45,405 nucleotides of DNA, from NCBI GenBank assembly GCA_910584725.1, contig CAJUBE010000037.1, positions 1 through 45,405 of the forward strand. Direction: 5' to 3'. The stretch's first letter is position 1; every line of letters starts with the position of its first letter. Position numbers and translations under genes: made by a program. The stretch comes from an uncultured Lachnospiraceae bacterium (GTDB taxonomy: Bacteria; Bacillota; Clostridia; Lachnospirales; Lachnospiraceae). The notes beneath the pieces were generated by a model. That model was not told the DNA's origin, searched no databases, and saw only the letters and a list, made by a program, of their open reading frames with translations. Shown piece by piece: positions 8,677 to 17,156 of this stretch.

Positions 8677-8707
8677 AATGGTGAATTTGAAAAATCGGGA
8701 GGGGCTT

Positions 8708-8944
8708 ATGTTTCATATAGATAAAGTGTTTTGGCATCCTAACATCAGCGTGACAGTGCGATTTACTCCGGTATTATATGATTGGCTGAAAAGTGTCTGC
8801 GCAAGAGAGAATATTACGTTTAATCAGCTTGTACTGCAATGCTGTAAAAACTGTATGGAAACGGATATGGAGGAAACTGAAGAGGGGAATTCGGAAAAGG
8901 GGACAGTAAAGGATGAAGGGGATACTTCAAATAGGAATCTGTGA
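8708..8944 (+). CDS. Small RHH-like regulator, module 1
   Basis: A 78-residue protein; ATG 8708 is chosen because GGGAGGGG precedes it. Residues 14-46 (VTVRFTPVLYDWLKSVCARENITFNQLVLQCC) give the strand-helix-helix outline of RHH (Arc/MetJ-type) DNA-binding proteins. The C-terminal third is acidic and polar. It is homologous to the protein at 42027-42272 (shared LYDWL, FNQ and VLQCCKN blocks). It overlaps the start of the response regulator gene and so is coupled to it. It may be the regulator of its own promoter repeats. Confidence 0.65.
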   Translation: MFHIDKVFWHPNISVTVRFTPVLYDWLKSVCARENITFNQLVLQCCKNCMETDMEETEEGNSEKGTVKDEGDTSNRNL

Positions 8945-9638
8945 TGATAAACTGGATGATCTGAAACTGATAGAAACTGCATTCCGCAGCAATGCAAAAA
9001 AAGTGGGGATTCCAATTCCGATAGAATGTACTCTTTTTCAGGACGGTGAGGAAATGTACAAGGAGATGGAAACCGGACGCTTTGATCTGGCGCTGCTTGA
9101 CATTGAAATGCCGGGGATGAACGGTTTTCAGCTGGCAAAGCGCATCAATATGAACAGGAGAACGCCATGCCTTATTTTTGTATCTGCGTATGAGAGTTTT
9201 GTTTTTGATGCCCAGACATTTATGCCACTGTGGTTTGTGAGAAAATCCATGCTGGAAAAGGATATGTATAAAGCACTGCAGAAGTATGTTGACGTAACAG
9301 TATTTAAGGAGAGCTGCTATCAGTTAAAGTGCGGTTCTGTTTTTATCAGGGACATTGTGTATATCGAAAGCAGCGGTCATTTGTTGACGATACAGATGGC
9401 GGATGGAAAAATCATTAAGCAGTATGGGAGCCTCAAAGTGATGGAGGAGGAACTGTCCGGGCATCGTTTCCTGCGTATCCATAAAAGCTATCTTGTTAAT
9501 CAAAGATATATTGAAGACGTTGGAAGGCAGGAAATCCGTCTTACAGATGGCACGATACTGGAGATGGGAAGGGACAGGCGAAAGGCGCTGATTCAGGAAA
9601 TATACAGGTACGAAGGGGAAAAATATGGGGTTAAGTGA
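8913..9638 (+). CDS. LytTR-family (AgrA-like) response regulator, module 1
   Basis: A 241-residue protein. The receiver domain (1-125) has the acidic pair CDDK at 10-13 and the phosphoacceptor D63 in LLDIEMPGMNGF. The LytTR DNA-binding domain (about 140-235) shows the family blocks DIVYIESSGHLLTI, FLRIHKSYLVN and the MGRDRRKAL ending. These proteins bind paired direct repeats in promoters. The gene overlaps the RHH gene upstream and the kinase gene downstream. The likely partner is the kinase at 9625, which would respond to the peptide made by agrBD at 11191-11884. Candidate target sites are the 20-bp-spaced repeats at 11101-11130. Confidence 0.88.
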   Translation: MKGILQIGICDDKLDDLKLIETAFRSNAKKVGIPIPIECTLFQDGEEMYKEMETGRFDLALLDIEMPGMNGFQLAKRINMNRRTPCLIFVSAYESFVFDAQTFMPLWFVRKSMLEKDMYKALQKYVDVTVFKESCYQLKCGSVFIRDIVYIESSGHLLTIQMADGKIIKQYGSLKVMEEELSGHRFLRIHKSYLVNQRYIEDVGRQEIRLTDGTILEMGRDRRKALIQEIYRYEGEKYGVK

Positions 9639-10929
9639 GCATATCATCAATGTACTTGCGGCAGTTATAGCAGTCGAATATATAGATCATGGATTTATAA
9701 AGAAGTATGAAGGATTTAAGCGCTGGGCATTTTTTGTCATAGGATGCAGCGTTTATTTTTTTGTTATGACAGGAATGAACCGGCTCATCAGCTATGAAGG
9801 TATTTTATGTGTGCTTTATGGAATCGCGTTGGTTTTCTATGGGATTATCGCTCTGGAAGGAAGCCTGCAGGATAAAACTCTTCTCGGCATCATGTGGATT
9901 TTGATCACTTTTCTGGGGACGTTTACTGTTTATGGACTAATGGGCATCTTGACAGGCCGGAATATGGGGGATATTATGAGCATAGATGAGCCGGTCCGTT
10001 TTTTTGCGTCTCTTCTGGCGGGCATCATAAAGTTTTTGATGGGAAGAATTGTAGTAAGATTTTATGGTAAGAGGGAGAATCTACATAAATCGGAAAGCTG
10101 GATGGTGGCAGGTGTACTGATTCTGAATCTTCTGGTTGGATTGGGAATGTTTCAACTGGAATTGGGAAAAATGTCAGAGAGACTGCGTTGCGGACTTATC
10201 TTATGTCTTTTGGCAGGGGCTTTTGGCAGCATACTGCTCTTGGAGACAGTATACAGAAAACTGGGCGAATATCAGAGAGAGAAAATGGAATTGGAATTCC
10301 GCGGGCAGCAGGAAAAGAGCAGAAGGGAAAATTTGATGGATATCTACCGGATCAGTCGGGAGATCAATCATTGGCGGCATGATATGAATGAAAAATTAGA
10401 AGTGCTATATCGACTTCAGAGCAGGGGATGCTACGAGGAAGTGGAGAAAAATATGGAGCAGCTTTGTGAGGAACTAAAGAGGTATCCGGAGCTGCCTCAG
10501 GAAACAGGGAATGAAGGGCTCAATGTGGCCTTAATGAAAGCGATAGCAAGGTGTAAGGACGAAGGAATAAAATTCAGTTATGTGATATTGGGAAAAGCAG
10601 ACAAAATAGGCAGTATTGACATGGGGACGCTGATGTGGAATCTGTTCAGCAATGGCATAGAGGCATGTCAAAAGGTAATGAGTGATCGTTTTATAGATGT
10701 TGTAGTTAGGGATGTCAATGGAGAAACAGAGATATATTTGGAGAACAGCGTGCAGGAAAGTGTCCTGAATCAAAATCCAAATCTGCTGAGCGGGAAGAAT
10801 CACAAAGAAAAGCATGGTTTTGGAATGGAAACGATTTATACGCTGGTCGAAAAATATCATGGGGAATATAGCTGTTGGGAGGAAGAAAATCGGTTCATTC
10901 AGGAAATCTATCTGAAACATGCTGCGTAA
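9625..10929 (+). CDS. AgrC-like sensor histidine kinase (GHKL type), module 1
   Basis: A 434-residue protein starting inside the end of the response-regulator gene. Residues 1-205 contain about six membrane helices, the peptide-sensing part of AgrC-like kinases. The dimerisation/phosphoacceptor region has H252 in an INHWRHDM motif. The GHKL ATPase domain follows: the N-box WNLFSNGIEAC (about 342-352) and the G-box KHGFGMETI (about 395-403). It presumably detects the cyclic peptide produced by agrBD and phosphorylates the LytTR regulator. It is homologous along its length to the kinase at 42994, with the phosphoacceptor His at the same residue number. Confidence 0.88.
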   Translation: MGLSEHIINVLAAVIAVEYIDHGFIKKYEGFKRWAFFVIGCSVYFFVMTGMNRLISYEGILCVLYGIALVFYGIIALEGSLQDKTLLGIMWILITFLGTFTVYGLMGILTGRNMGDIMSIDEPVRFFASLLAGIIKFLMGRIVVRFYGKRENLHKSESWMVAGVLILNLLVGLGMFQLELGKMSERLRCGLILCLLAGAFGSILLLETVYRKLGEYQREKMELEFRGQQEKSRRENLMDIYRISREINHWRHDMNEKLEVLYRLQSRGCYEEVEKNMEQLCEELKRYPELPQETGNEGLNVALMKAIARCKDEGIKFSYVILGKADKIGSIDMGTLMWNLFSNGIEACQKVMSDRFIDVVVRDVNGETEIYLENSVQESVLNQNPNLLSGKNHKEKHGFGMETIYTLVEKYHGEYSCWEEENRFIQEIYLKHAA

Positions 10930-10976
10930 AATTTTTGAATAACGGGAATAAAGGTAAATAAGATATATACAGGTCA

Positions 10977-11015
10977 GGGCGCTTGCTATCCATAATAGAG
11001 GCTGGCGCTTTTTTT
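10977..11015 (+). terminator. Probable terminator after kinase 1
   Basis: GCGC (10979-10982) and GCGC (11005-11008) form the base of an imperfect stem with an inner CTAT/ATAG pairing, followed by seven T. A second small stem (11036-11052, TCTGCT with AGCAGA) lies just beyond. Confidence 0.5.
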
Positions 11016-11100
11016 GTGTGTAGAAATATTAAATATCTGCTTTAGTAGCAGAAAAATAACTATGACTTTTATATGCAACTTGTTACGGTCACAAGAAATC

Positions 11101-11166
11101 ACGGATTGTGTCGAAAAATGACGGATTGTGCAAAAACTGTTGAAAACTGTCATTATTTTATATAAC
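11101..11166 (+). promoter_or_regulatory. Probable LytTR direct repeat and agrB operon promoter
   Basis: ACGGATTGTG occurs exactly twice, at 11101-11110 and 11121-11130, a 20-bp step, as expected for the paired sites of LytTR regulators. A TATAAC-type -10 lies at 11161-11166, with TTGAAA at 11140-11145 at a short 15-base spacing, which suits an activated promoter. The same repeat pair with the same distance to a -10-like box occurs at 44357-44386. This would be the promoter of the whole injection-system operon. Confidence 0.55.
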
Positions 11167-11190
11167 CTTTTGCAAAAGGGGGCGTAGGAC

Positions 11191-11781
11191 ATTTATAGAA
11201 TATCGTCATTTTTAACGCAGTTGATATATCGTGACAAAATAATAGAGAAAGATGAAATAGAGTCCTGTGTATATGGAATTCAGATCACCATAGCCAATAT
11301 GATTAATTTTGCAATCGCATTCAGTATCGGGTTTCTAGCGGGAGCATTGGCGGAAATGACTCTGTTCTATGGCATATTTGTGAGCCTGCGGTTCTTCTGC
11401 GGCGGATACCATGCAAAGAGTTATGGCAGATGTTTTTCTCTCTTTGCACTGACATGTTTGGGGTATGTGGCTTTGTTAAAGGGAGTTTTACGGTATATAG
11501 GATGTCCGTTTTGGATATTGGGCACAGCAATTATTTTTCTGGGGATGTGCGTTTGGGTAAAGGCGCCTATTGAGCATACAAACAGACCATTTACGTCGGA
11601 AGAAAGGAAACTGTTCCGGAAAAGGAGTCTGCAGCTGTATTTAGGCTGGTCCGTGGTTGGAATGATCCTATGGATGGGGCGGAAGGAAACTTTATCTGCA
11701 GGCTTTGCCTGTGTATTTGTAATTATTGCAGCCTATATGCTGCTTGAAAGGGGGGAGAAGGATGAAGAAAAAAGTGCTTGA
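11191..11781 (+). CDS. agrB: AgrB-like autoinducer-processing membrane peptidase
   Basis: A 196-residue protein if started at ATT 11191; 186 if started at TTG 11221. AgrB is a membrane cysteine peptidase that cuts and cyclises the AgrD pro-peptide. The catalytic pair is clear: GGYHAKSYGRC gives H74 and C81 in the long numbering. Several membrane helices and the downstream PIEHTNRPFTSEER loop are family features. ATT is preferred because AAAAGGGGG ends about ten bases before it, TTG 11221 has no ribosome site, and the added residues IYRISSFLTQL supply the short amphipathic helix usual at AgrB N-termini. The gene end overlaps agrD by 20 bases. Confidence 0.88.
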   Translation: MYRISSFLTQLIYRDKIIEKDEIESCVYGIQITIANMINFAIAFSIGFLAGALAEMTLFYGIFVSLRFFCGGYHAKSYGRCFSLFALTCLGYVALLKGVLRYIGCPFWILGTAIIFLGMCVWVKAPIEHTNRPFTSEERKLFRKRSLQLYLGWSVVGMILWMGRKETLSAGFACVFVIIAAYMLLERGEKDEEKSA

Positions 11782-11884
11782 AGTTATTGCAAAGACTGCG
11801 TTAAACGCGGCAAAGAGAGCAGACGGCACGGCATCTGAATTTGGCTTGTTCCAGCCGAAGAAGCCTGCCAAAAAGCAGAAGTAA
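11762..11884 (+). CDS. agrD: AgrD-like autoinducer pro-peptide with Ser at the ring position
   Basis: A 40-residue peptide within the 3' end of agrB. Residues 1-20 form a basic amphipathic helix, residues 24-30 read ASEFGLF, and the tail QPKKPAKKQK is the charged C-terminal recognition segment of AgrD peptides. Aligned with other AgrD sequences by the conserved Q/E-P-K, the ring-forming position is S25, where most have Cys, giving a predicted five-residue ring SEFGL closed as an ester lactone. There is no Cys in the peptide. The gene is too short for routine gene calling but its position and tail make it convincing. Confidence 0.85.
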   Translation: MKKKVLEVIAKTALNAAKRADGTASEFGLFQPKKPAKKQK

Positions 11885-11915
11885 TGCAGTCAGACGGGGA
11901 AAGGGGGGACAGGAA

Positions 11916-13910
11916 ATGAGAAGAATACGAATATTGTTTTTCTGCGTTGCCTTAAGTCTACTCTTTCCCAAGACAGCGTATGCAGAGGAGATAATCCCTG
12001 AAAAGGAGACGTTGGATGTCATTTTTGCCATTGACTGCAGCGGTTCCATGAAAGCGAATGATCCGTCCAAAATGGGACTAAATATGGTACAGGCATTTAT
12101 AGATACGGTACAGGCTGAAAATATCCGCGTTGGATATGTTGCATACAATGACAATATTGTGGCATTTTCAGCTCCTGCATCTATAGAGGCGTCTGAGAAA
12201 AGGGAACAGCTGAAAACAGAAATCAGTGATATTTCCTATACCGGAGACACGGACATTGGGCTGGGAGTCTCCTATGCATATGGGCTGTTGCCCGCGGAAG
12301 GGAACAGCAGGCGGATCATAGTGCTGATCTCTGACGGGGAAACTGACCTGCCAAGGGGCAGTGAGCGTACAAAAGAACAGTCCGATTTGGAACTGGAGCA
12401 ATGTGCCAGTCAATGCGCGGAAGAAAATATACAGATCTATACAATAGCGTTTGGCCAGTACGATGGCAGCCGGGAGAGCTTGAATGGGGTTGCAGCGAAG
12501 ACCGGTGCAGAAAGTTATTCAGCACAGGGGCCGGAAGAATTAATAGAGGTGCTGTATGGAATTTTTCAGGACAGCCTGATTTATCAGATACAGCAGTTCT
12601 CCAGCGGTACATATGCGGGAGGCCATCAGGAGATCAAGTGTGTGCTGGATGCTCCTTATCTGGATGAAATCAATATTCTGTTGCTTTCTTCGCATCCTGT
12701 AGGTGAGACTACAGTTCGGTATGGAACAGAAGAAATACCGCTGACCGGTCTTTCCCACTACGCAGTGGGGAAAATTGAAAACGCGGAGACGATAGCAGCA
12801 GGCAGAGAGTTGGTAATCCGCTCGGAAACGGAAGAGGGGCAGGATCTGCAGGTCTATGTCGTCAGCTATCGCAAACTGACTCCGATACTGCAGATCGAGA
12901 CAGAGACGGGCAGGAATCAGGAGCTGGAGTATCAGGTTTACTTTAAGGATAAAAACGGAAATATTATCCGTGACGCTGGATTTTATCAGTCTTTTTCGTG
13001 GGAGCTTTTCTGTGATACCGAAAATATGGCACAGGAGACAGCGGATGTTTCGGAAGGGGTATTGAAGGGGAAAGTGTGTTTTTCTCATTCCGGTATTTAT
13101 GCGCTATCAGGAACACTCTCGGATGAATTTGGAAGCTTTTCCTTTTCCGCACAGGTTGCAGCATCAAATGCCATGCCCACAGGCAGCATACCGGAGGATG
13201 CCTGTACCCGTTTAGACGGTGAATGGACGATCTGTCTGGATGATTACTTTACGGACGCAGATGGAGATAGACTCACGTATTCCATTACGGATGCACAGGA
13301 AGGAACTGCGGTTCGGTTAGAGGAGAGCTTGCTGACTATATCTCCGCAGAATACGGGAACGCATACTGTGACGATTCAGATAAGCGATGGGGAAAGTGCG
13401 GTGCAGTATGTCCACCATATCAAAGTGATTCCGCTGTGGCAGGAGTACTGGTGGGTGCTTGTTTTATCGACTATATTCGTAATGCTTATTTTATGGAAAT
13501 TGCTGCATAAGCCCAAACCGGAGCTGGAACGTCTGACAGAAGAAAAAAAGCAGAATCGTTTTTGCGGAAAACTGGATGCTTATTTTATCCAGCAGCCGGA
13601 GGGGGAGGATGAGATACCGCCTCTGTCGTTTCAAATGAATAAAGTGAAAGACGGAAGAGTATCACTGGGGGCACTTTTCGGACTATATCCTGAGCAGGCA
13701 AAGGCATTGCAGCTGGAAGACATTTTTCTGATTGCAGACGAAAATCACAATATGATTTTATATCACAGGTCAAAAGCCGGCGTTATGGTTGGAAACACGA
13801 TTGCCTGTATGCAGATACAATATAGTATCAGTTTCGGCGACATTATTTATATTACATCACCAGATGGTAATTATGATTTGGAGATCCACTATGTTGCCGT
13901 GTTTCAATAA
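11916..13910 (+). CDS. Secreted/membrane-anchored VWA-domain protein with intracellular tail
   Basis: A 664-residue protein; ATG 11916 follows AAGGGGGGACAGG and gives a signal peptide (LLFPKTAYA, cleavage near residue 23). A von Willebrand A domain follows with an intact MIDAS: DCSGS at 40-44 and the ISDGETD loop near 139-145. Residues about 430-500 look like an Ig/cadherin-type domain (YFTDADGDRLTYS, then HTVTIQISDGES). A membrane helix at 512-529 leaves about 135 residues in the cytoplasm; their pattern (SLGALFG, then ISFGDIIYI) could be a degenerate FHA-like domain. It is the first gene after agrD. It may anchor the injection apparatus at the membrane or sense a surface ligand; this is inference. 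Confidence 0.75.
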   Translation: MRRIRILFFCVALSLLFPKTAYAEEIIPEKETLDVIFAIDCSGSMKANDPSKMGLNMVQAFIDTVQAENIRVGYVAYNDNIVAFSAPASIEASEKREQLKTEISDISYTGDTDIGLGVSYAYGLLPAEGNSRRIIVLISDGETDLPRGSERTKEQSDLELEQCASQCAEENIQIYTIAFGQYDGSRESLNGVAAKTGAESYSAQGPEELIEVLYGIFQDSLIYQIQQFSSGTYAGGHQEIKCVLDAPYLDEINILLLSSHPVGETTVRYGTEEIPLTGLSHYAVGKIENAETIAAGRELVIRSETEEGQDLQVYVVSYRKLTPILQIETETGRNQELEYQVYFKDKNGNIIRDAGFYQSFSWELFCDTENMAQETADVSEGVLKGKVCFSHSGIYALSGTLSDEFGSFSFSAQVAASNAMPTGSIPEDACTRLDGEWTICLDDYFTDADGDRLTYSITDAQEGTAVRLEESLLTISPQNTGTHTVTIQISDGESAVQYVHHIKVIPLWQEYWWVLVLSTIFVMLILWKLLHKPKPELERLTEEKKQNRFCGKLDAYFIQQPEGEDEIPPLSFQMNKVKDGRVSLGALFGLYPEQAKALQLEDIFLIADENHNMILYHRSKAGVMVGNTIACMQIQYSISFGDIIYITSPDGNYDLEIHYVAVFQ

Positions 13911-13940
13911 ATCATACAGAAAAAGGAGGAAGTGCTAGCA

Positions 13941-16109
13941 ATGGAGACAATCACGCAGACAAACAGAACAATCCTGTTTGCCGAAATGAATCCGGAACGT
14001 CTTAACTTACTGACATTGATCGGGGATGTACGGGGGAAGAGCAGTCTGGATGATGACAAGATGAAAGAGATCAATGAAGAACTTCTGGTCTCAAGTTTTG
14101 AAGAGTTTTTGGAGAAATTTACTCCTGTGGTATATTCCTGGTGCGACGCAACGACAGGAAGTATCCAGTACAGTTTGGTAAAGCCAGAAAATATTCCCCA
14201 GAACTGTGTTACGGAAATTCCGCTGAATGAGTCCAATGATCTCCTCAATATGTTGACTACACTTATGGGGGCCAGAGATGCACAGGGCGTGGCGAACGCG
14301 GATTTTCAGTTCAGCAATATTCTGGAAATGATTTCGCCTAAGAAGATCATGGATGATATTCGCCAGGTACGCAGAGAGATTCAGTATACATATGGCAAAT
14401 ATATGGAGTTGGACGAGGAAGACCCCAAACGTCTGGATATGGGGGACAAGCTGAATTATCAGTTTGAACAGGCGAGCCAGAATTATAACAATGTTTTGGC
14501 TATGCTGCCGCTGGCAATCGAGGATATTAAGACCCGGCTGCTGCTTGGGGATCATGAAACGGGTCAGGGACAGGCTGAGTTCAAGGCGGGTCTTTTGAGT
14601 ATGGGTGATGATGGGGAGCTGAAGATCCTGGAGATGAAACAGGAGGAAAGTACCCAGCTCGCTGTTGTAGATGACCGGATCAATACAAGCTTAATAGAAA
14701 CCTTCAAAGAGGATTATGACGCCCTGAATGATAATCCGTCCGATTATGTGAGGGATCTGGTAGTGCGGACATTCTGCCCTTTAAGTTCCACTATGGAGAG
14801 CAGTGTCAACAGAGAGCTGGAGGTACGCAATTATAACAGCTATCTGGAGTTCTATAAAAAGAGTAAAGATGATTTCGTGAAGGTAGTTAAGCCTTTGATG
14901 GAGAGGATGCTGGGTGTTAAAACCTTTTTCGATCAGTATCAGGTCAAGGAAAAGGGAATGCAGCCCAAGCTGCTGGTTACCAATCTGCCGCTGGAAATGA
15001 TGGTAAAGGCGAGCAATCTGCCGAGACTGATTGCTTATCTGAACACCACGAACGATAAGAATGAGTTTGACAATACAATCTGGTTCGGGATCGTGCCGGA
15101 TGTGGAGTTAAGTCAGACAGAGGGCGGAAAACTGCAGCGGGTACGTTTCGCAGGAAACCGTCAGGAAGAAAAACGCGGAAATAATTCCATGGAAAACGTG
15201 GCGACTTTGCTGAATGCCATAGAGCCATATCGGATTACCACCTTTTTCAGTTTCTGCTCCGGCGAGGAATCCACATTTAATTATGTTGCTACAGAGGGCA
15301 TCAATATCTATAAGGAAAAGTGTGCGCCTCTTATGAAAAAGGCGTATAGCGAATTTGCCGTGCCCTGTATTCCGAACGCTACCATTATCCCCAAAGATAA
15401 GTCGGGGCTGGTACTGGATAAGCGGATGGTGCTGGACGAGGAAGGCAATGTAGCTCTTTCCGCGGAGAAAGATGATGTCATGAAGATGTGGCTGGAGGGT
15501 ATTTATGTGGGCGCCGCATATGAGGCAGCAGGAATTGTGGCTGCATGGCAGTGTCCGGAATACTTAAAGCAGCGGTTCCGGAATACCAGCATGGAGTATC
15601 CCGGTGTGCGGTTTGATGTAGAAGCCAACGATAATGCGCTTTTGGCTGCTACCAGCATGACGAAGGAGATTTCCGGTTTTACCAATGCCATCAAGAATTC
15701 CATCAACCGCACAGGGTTTGGCTTTGTATTTTCGTCGGATAATGCACAGTACAAAGGGCAGAACATCAAAAACATCACAGTGTACAAGGCCCGCAATCTG
15801 TCAAGCAATGGCAATGAGTTTGAGCCTATTTATAAAACACTTGTAGCTACTTACATTGAGCGGATGCTCCGGTTTTACAGCGGGGATTTCAAGCAGGATA
15901 AGATATTGACATTTTTCAGCAATAATCCCAGCAGCCAGAAGAGCAGATGGGACGCAGACCGTCAGTATGTCAATTCAATTCTTCAGGATGGAGATGAACT
16001 GGATTACAGGATTGACGAGAAAAATGGGGTCTGCGATGTGCTGGTGACATTTGCCAACACGACGAAAAACCTGAAGGTACAGCTTACAAGAAAAGCTGGA
16101 ACTGAATAA
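13941..16109 (+). CDS. Probable contractile sheath protein (TssC-like)
   Basis: A 722-residue soluble protein; ATG 13941 is chosen since AAAGGAGGA ends ten bases upstream, while GTG 13932 is too close. I do not see a sharp signature motif. The sheath call rests on position directly before two tube-like genes, on a large single-chain alpha/beta protein without catalytic motifs, and on a C-terminal part (YIERMLRFYSGDF, then WDADRQYVNSILQDGDELDYRI and a terminal beta strand) resembling the end of TssC/phage sheath proteins. No separate TssB-like gene is present, so this chain may carry both functions, as in phage sheaths. The ribosome site is one of the strongest in the operon, as expected for an abundant part. 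Confidence 0.5.
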   Translation: METITQTNRTILFAEMNPERLNLLTLIGDVRGKSSLDDDKMKEINEELLVSSFEEFLEKFTPVVYSWCDATTGSIQYSLVKPENIPQNCVTEIPLNESNDLLNMLTTLMGARDAQGVANADFQFSNILEMISPKKIMDDIRQVRREIQYTYGKYMELDEEDPKRLDMGDKLNYQFEQASQNYNNVLAMLPLAIEDIKTRLLLGDHETGQGQAEFKAGLLSMGDDGELKILEMKQEESTQLAVVDDRINTSLIETFKEDYDALNDNPSDYVRDLVVRTFCPLSSTMESSVNRELEVRNYNSYLEFYKKSKDDFVKVVKPLMERMLGVKTFFDQYQVKEKGMQPKLLVTNLPLEMMVKASNLPRLIAYLNTTNDKNEFDNTIWFGIVPDVELSQTEGGKLQRVRFAGNRQEEKRGNNSMENVATLLNAIEPYRITTFFSFCSGEESTFNYVATEGINIYKEKCAPLMKKAYSEFAVPCIPNATIIPKDKSGLVLDKRMVLDEEGNVALSAEKDDVMKMWLEGIYVGAAYEAAGIVAAWQCPEYLKQRFRNTSMEYPGVRFDVEANDNALLAATSMTKEISGFTNAIKNSINRTGFGFVFSSDNAQYKGQNIKNITVYKARNLSSNGNEFEPIYKTLVATYIERMLRFYSGDFKQDKILTFFSNNPSSQKSRWDADRQYVNSILQDGDELDYRIDEKNGVCDVLVTFANTTKNLKVQLTRKAGTE

Positions 16110-16147
16110 TCCCGTACTTTTGTACAGAAAAAAAGGAGGAGACAAAA

Positions 16148-16576
16148 ATGGGAGTACGATTAAGCATTGAAGGAAGCGAGTCCATCAAATTGATGGAGAC
16201 AAGCATCACCGGCATTAGGTTTGGGGCGGACATTCCCCATGACTCAAATGCAAGATCAACGGATCTGGGTTCCACGGTATTGATCGAGGGGAAAATCCTG
16301 GCGGCTGTGGGCGGAGAGGCAGCAGACGACACAAGCAAGATTGCAAAGTGGTCTCTGGTTGCGGCAGAAAAATCTGACTGTTACCGCAAGGTGCAGATTG
16401 ATGTTGTGAGCGCATCCCAGATTGTGCGTCAGATTACGATTCCCAACGCTTTTGTGGTGGGATATGAGGAGGATTTCACGGATGAAACCGGCGCGGGCAC
16501 ATTCCGCCTTCTGATCAAGCAGAAGAAGGACAAGATGAGCGGACTCAAGTTTGAGGGCGGTTTCAGCGGAGAGTAA
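16148..16576 (+). CDS. Hcp-like tube protein 1
   Basis: A 142-residue, largely beta protein with AAAAAGGAGG before ATG 16148. It is about half identical to the next gene; shared blocks are DSNARSTDLGSTV (about 32-44), SDCYRKV, PNAFVV and KQKKDKM near the C-terminus. Size, beta-rich pattern and the late GTFRLLIKQKKDK strand fit the tail-tube/Hcp fold that forms the inner tube of contractile systems. It lies directly after the sheath-like gene. Whether the two paralogues form mixed rings or one is a specialised tube start or end cannot be read from sequence. Confidence 0.68.
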   Translation: MGVRLSIEGSESIKLMETSITGIRFGADIPHDSNARSTDLGSTVLIEGKILAAVGGEAADDTSKIAKWSLVAAEKSDCYRKVQIDVVSASQIVRQITIPNAFVVGYEEDFTDETGAGTFRLLIKQKKDKMSGLKFEGGFSGE

Positions 16577-16657
16577 GAAACAGTTATAAATCTTCAGTAC
16601 TCGGTTAAAAGCTGGCGTATAGAAAAAAAACATTGAGCAGATGGAAGGAGAATTGTT

Positions 16658-17086
16658 ATGGGATTTACATTAAAGGTGGAAGGAAATACCACAATTGAAT
16701 TGGGAACAACAAGCATTACCGGCGTCAAGGTCAGCACGGATATTCCGCAGGACAGCAATGCAAGATCTACCGATCTGGGCAGCACTGTGACGGTCACCGG
16801 AAAGATTCTGACCGCTGTGGACGGCGATCCTTTCGATGGAACAAAGCAGCTTGGCCTGTGGGCACTGGTACCTGCTGAGAATTCCGACTGTTATCGGAAA
16901 GTCACCGTTGAGGTGATCGCTGCCTCACAGGTGGTTCGTAAGTATACCTATCCCAACGCCTTTGTGGTGGATTACAAGGAAGACTATGGGGATGCGGAGG
17001 GTATCGGTACCTTTAAGCTGGTTATGAAACAGAAGAAGGATAAGATGGCGCAGGTATCGGTAGAAGGCGGATACAGCATCAATTAA
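16658..17086 (+). CDS. Hcp-like tube protein 2
   Basis: A 142-residue paralogue of the preceding tube protein, same length, with GGAAGGAG before ATG 16658. Differences concentrate in the middle (residues 50-70) and the last ten residues, the parts that line the tube or make subunit contacts in Hcp-type rings, so the two proteins may have different cargo or neighbour preferences. A stem-loop 45 bases after its stop separates these abundant components from the regulatory genes that follow. Confidence 0.68.
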   Translation: MGFTLKVEGNTTIELGTTSITGVKVSTDIPQDSNARSTDLGSTVTVTGKILTAVDGDPFDGTKQLGLWALVPAENSDCYRKVTVEVIAASQVVRKYTYPNAFVVDYKEDYGDAEGIGTFKLVMKQKKDKMAQVSVEGGYSIN

Positions 17087-17130
17087 GGGAAGAAGATTCC
17101 GCATGCAGCTTTGGCGGAAGTGTATAAAAA

Positions 17131-17156
17131 GGGGCTGCCTGCTTGCGGGCGGTCCC
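17131..17156 (+). terminator. Intra-operon stem-loop (attenuator or RNA-stability element)
   Basis: GGGGCTGCCT (17131-17140) pairs over ten positions, G-T pairs included, with GGGCGGTCCC (17147-17156), closing a six-base loop. It is followed only by TCTT, so it is at most a partial terminator. TTGACA at 17160-17165 follows, without a clear -10. Confidence 0.5.

Larger units (their letters stand above)
8321..8707. other. Intergenic region between partition genes and first regulator module
   Basis: This 387-base stretch contains no credible gene. It holds an 8-bp perfect hairpin (8369-8394), a rho-independent terminator (8443-8470) and the regulated promoter of the RHH gene (8629-8676). The rest is AT-rich without visible features. 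Confidence 0.7.
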
